Assembly (NCBI RefSeq): GCF_900129925.1
Contig: NZ_FQXI01000001.1
Location: 372,001 to 436,000 of the forward strand
Direction: 5' to 3'
Source: Anaerosphaera aminiphila DSM 21120
GTDB taxonomy: Bacteria; Bacillota; Clostridia; Tissierellales; Peptoniphilaceae
Length of the DNA: 64,000 nucleotides
Shown: positions 62,997-64,000 of the stretch, piece after piece
How the letters are laid out: each line of letters starts with the position of its first letter
How positions within the stretch are numbered: the first letter of the stretch is position 1
Translations under genes and position numbers: made by a program
Notes under the pieces: generated by a model
What the model was told of the DNA's origin: nothing
Seen by the model: the letters and a program-made list of their open reading frames with translations, nothing else
Database searches by the model: none

Positions 62997-64000
62997 TTAC
63001 ATAAACATACTTAAAATCATTGTTACTACTATTCCAACTATTGAAATAATTAACTGACCTGCACACAATGTCTTAATACCTGTCTTAGTATCATATCCAT
63101 TTATATTGGCAAAAACCCAGAAAAAACTATTGTTAATTTGTGAGCCAAAGTTTGATCCAACACAAGCAGATAAAAATATTAAAACCGGGTCAATATATCC
63201 TGCAGTGGCAAGTGGTGCACATAGTGTTGCTGACATAATCATAGCAACTGAACCTGAACCTTGAACAAATTTAGAAAATCCTGAAATTAAAAACGGTATT
63301 AACACTAATGGCAATCCACTTCCTATTAAAGTATCAGCTATTTGTTTGTCTATACCTGTTTCACCAATAACCTTTGCTAAAGCTCCACCTGCTGCTGTTA
63401 TAAATATAATCATACCGCAGCTATTTAAAGATGTATTCATTATTCTAAATATTGCTTCCTTATTCATATATTTCATAAGTAAAACTATTGCAGAAAATAC
63501 ACCAACAGAAATTGCAAAGTTTGAATTTCCCAAAAATGCAAATAAGCTAACTAAAACATGACCTTCTCCCAACGTTGCCTTAAAAGTTGTATTTAACATT
63601 ATTAAGATAATTGGAATAAGTATTGGAAGTATAGATATAAAGAAGTTAGGTAACGTTTTAGTTTCTTCTTCCTCTTCTTCTATCTCAGCTTCATTTATAA
63701 CTACGCCCTCTTGATATGTATACCAATCATCAGGCTTTTTTGCTAAGAAAAATTCACAATACGCCCAACCGGCAATTGTCATAATAGCACTTACTAGAAG
63801 CCCATACATTATAGCTCTTCCCAAGTCTAAATTTAAAAGTCCTGCAACTGCAATAGGCCCTGGTGTCGGAGGAACCATAGAGTTTGTCGTAAGCAACCCT
63901 ATTGCAAGTGCCGTTGCCAATGAACCTATTGGAATTTTCTTTGAACGTCTATGTATTGATTTATAAAGCGGAGCTAACATTACATATGCCACATCTACAA
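62997..64000 (-). CDS. GntP-family gluconate/organic acid permease, N-terminus outside window
   Basis: The C-terminal 334 residues of a GntP permease, with about nine membrane segments, PPTPGPIAVAGLLNLDLG, FLISGFSKFVQGSGSVAMI and ACVGSNFGSQINNSFFW. The frame is open through the right edge, so the start lies beyond the window. A charged loop (EIEEEEEETKT) sits near the middle. GntP carriers import gluconate and related acids; the substrate here is unknown. Confidence 0.88.
   Translation of the reverse strand, partial: VDVAYVMLAPLYKSIHRRSKKIPIGSLATALAIGLLTTNSMVPPTPGPIAVAGLLNLDLGRAIMYGLLVSAIMTIAGWAYCEFFLAKKPDDWYTYQEGVVINEAEIEEEEEETKTLPNFFISILPILIPIILIMLNTTFKATLGEGHVLVSLFAFLGNSNFAISVGVFSAIVLLMKYMNKEAIFRIMNTSLNSCGMIIFITAAGGALAKVIGETGIDKQIADTLIGSGLPLVLIPFLISGFSKFVQGSGSVAMIMSATLCAPLATAGYIDPVLIFLSACVGSNFGSQINNSFFWVFANINGYDTKTGIKTLCAGQLIISIVGIVVTMILSMFM

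Noticed and set aside
1-64000. CRISPR arrays, tRNA or rRNA genes, insertion sequences
   Set aside because: I looked for regularly spaced repeats, tRNA T-arm sequences and transposase-like proteins and saw none; a covariance search for RNAs was not possible here.

Overview
The window is AT-rich DNA from a low-GC Gram-positive bacterium (Bacillota). Strong AAGGAGG-type ribosome binding sites, U-tailed stem-loop terminators, Bce-type, PadR, AzlCD and xylFGH modules, and a diaminopimelate dehydrogenase route to lysine point to an anaerobic or microaerotolerant Clostridia/Tissierellia-type organism. This is inferred from gene content only. No rRNA, tRNA, insertion sequence or CRISPR array was seen. 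Most genes are on the minus strand.

Region 1 (1-9 kb) is accessory DNA. It carries a gene cut by the window edge, an AAA ATPase with a zinc-hook CxxC and an R-E-H triad as in RloC/PrrC anticodon nucleases, an Abi_C/HEPN-type abortive-infection protein, a YefM-YoeB toxin-antitoxin pair with a TGTACA operator, an orphan BlaI-like repressor with a 38-residue ORF upstream, a membrane-anchored XRE/YcxB regulator and an M50 membrane protease. I read it as a small defence/stress island.

Region 2 (9-21.4 kb) has guaA, a secreted NamZ-like muramidase, hemolysin III and DUF1836 genes. These are followed by a four-gene operon (creatininase, nitrilase, GltS-type carrier, RraA family). The operon has a well-formed sigma-54 promoter and a divergently transcribed sigma-54 activator with two palindromes in between. 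This is the best candidate for an undescribed catabolic system. A DsbA/FrnE-like gene and a P1-family peptidase broken by a one-base frameshift follow.

Region 3 (21.5-35 kb) holds katA-perR, small membrane proteins, a VOC protein, a complete Bce-type two-component/ABC module with a matching BceR operator, an alpha/beta hydrolase, the lysC-dapA-dapB-ddh operon behind a leader attenuator-like hairpin, and an Spx/ArsC-type protein.

Region 4 (35-46 kb) is a xylose operon (LacI regulator, xylF, xylG, xylH, xylA, xylB) with intercistronic stem-loops, divergent from galM and followed by an NhaC antiporter. Region 5 (46-56.6 kb) has an XRE/zinc-ribbon regulator, a VanZ-RDD protein, azlCD, argC-argB-argD, and a GntR/dimethylarginine hydrolase/amino acid permease cluster. 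Region 6 (56.6-64 kb) has DUF2207-LemA, PadR-DUF2812, a DUF134-NifX protein with a histidine-rich tail, a CPBP protease, a stand-alone HIRAN protein and a truncated GntP permease.
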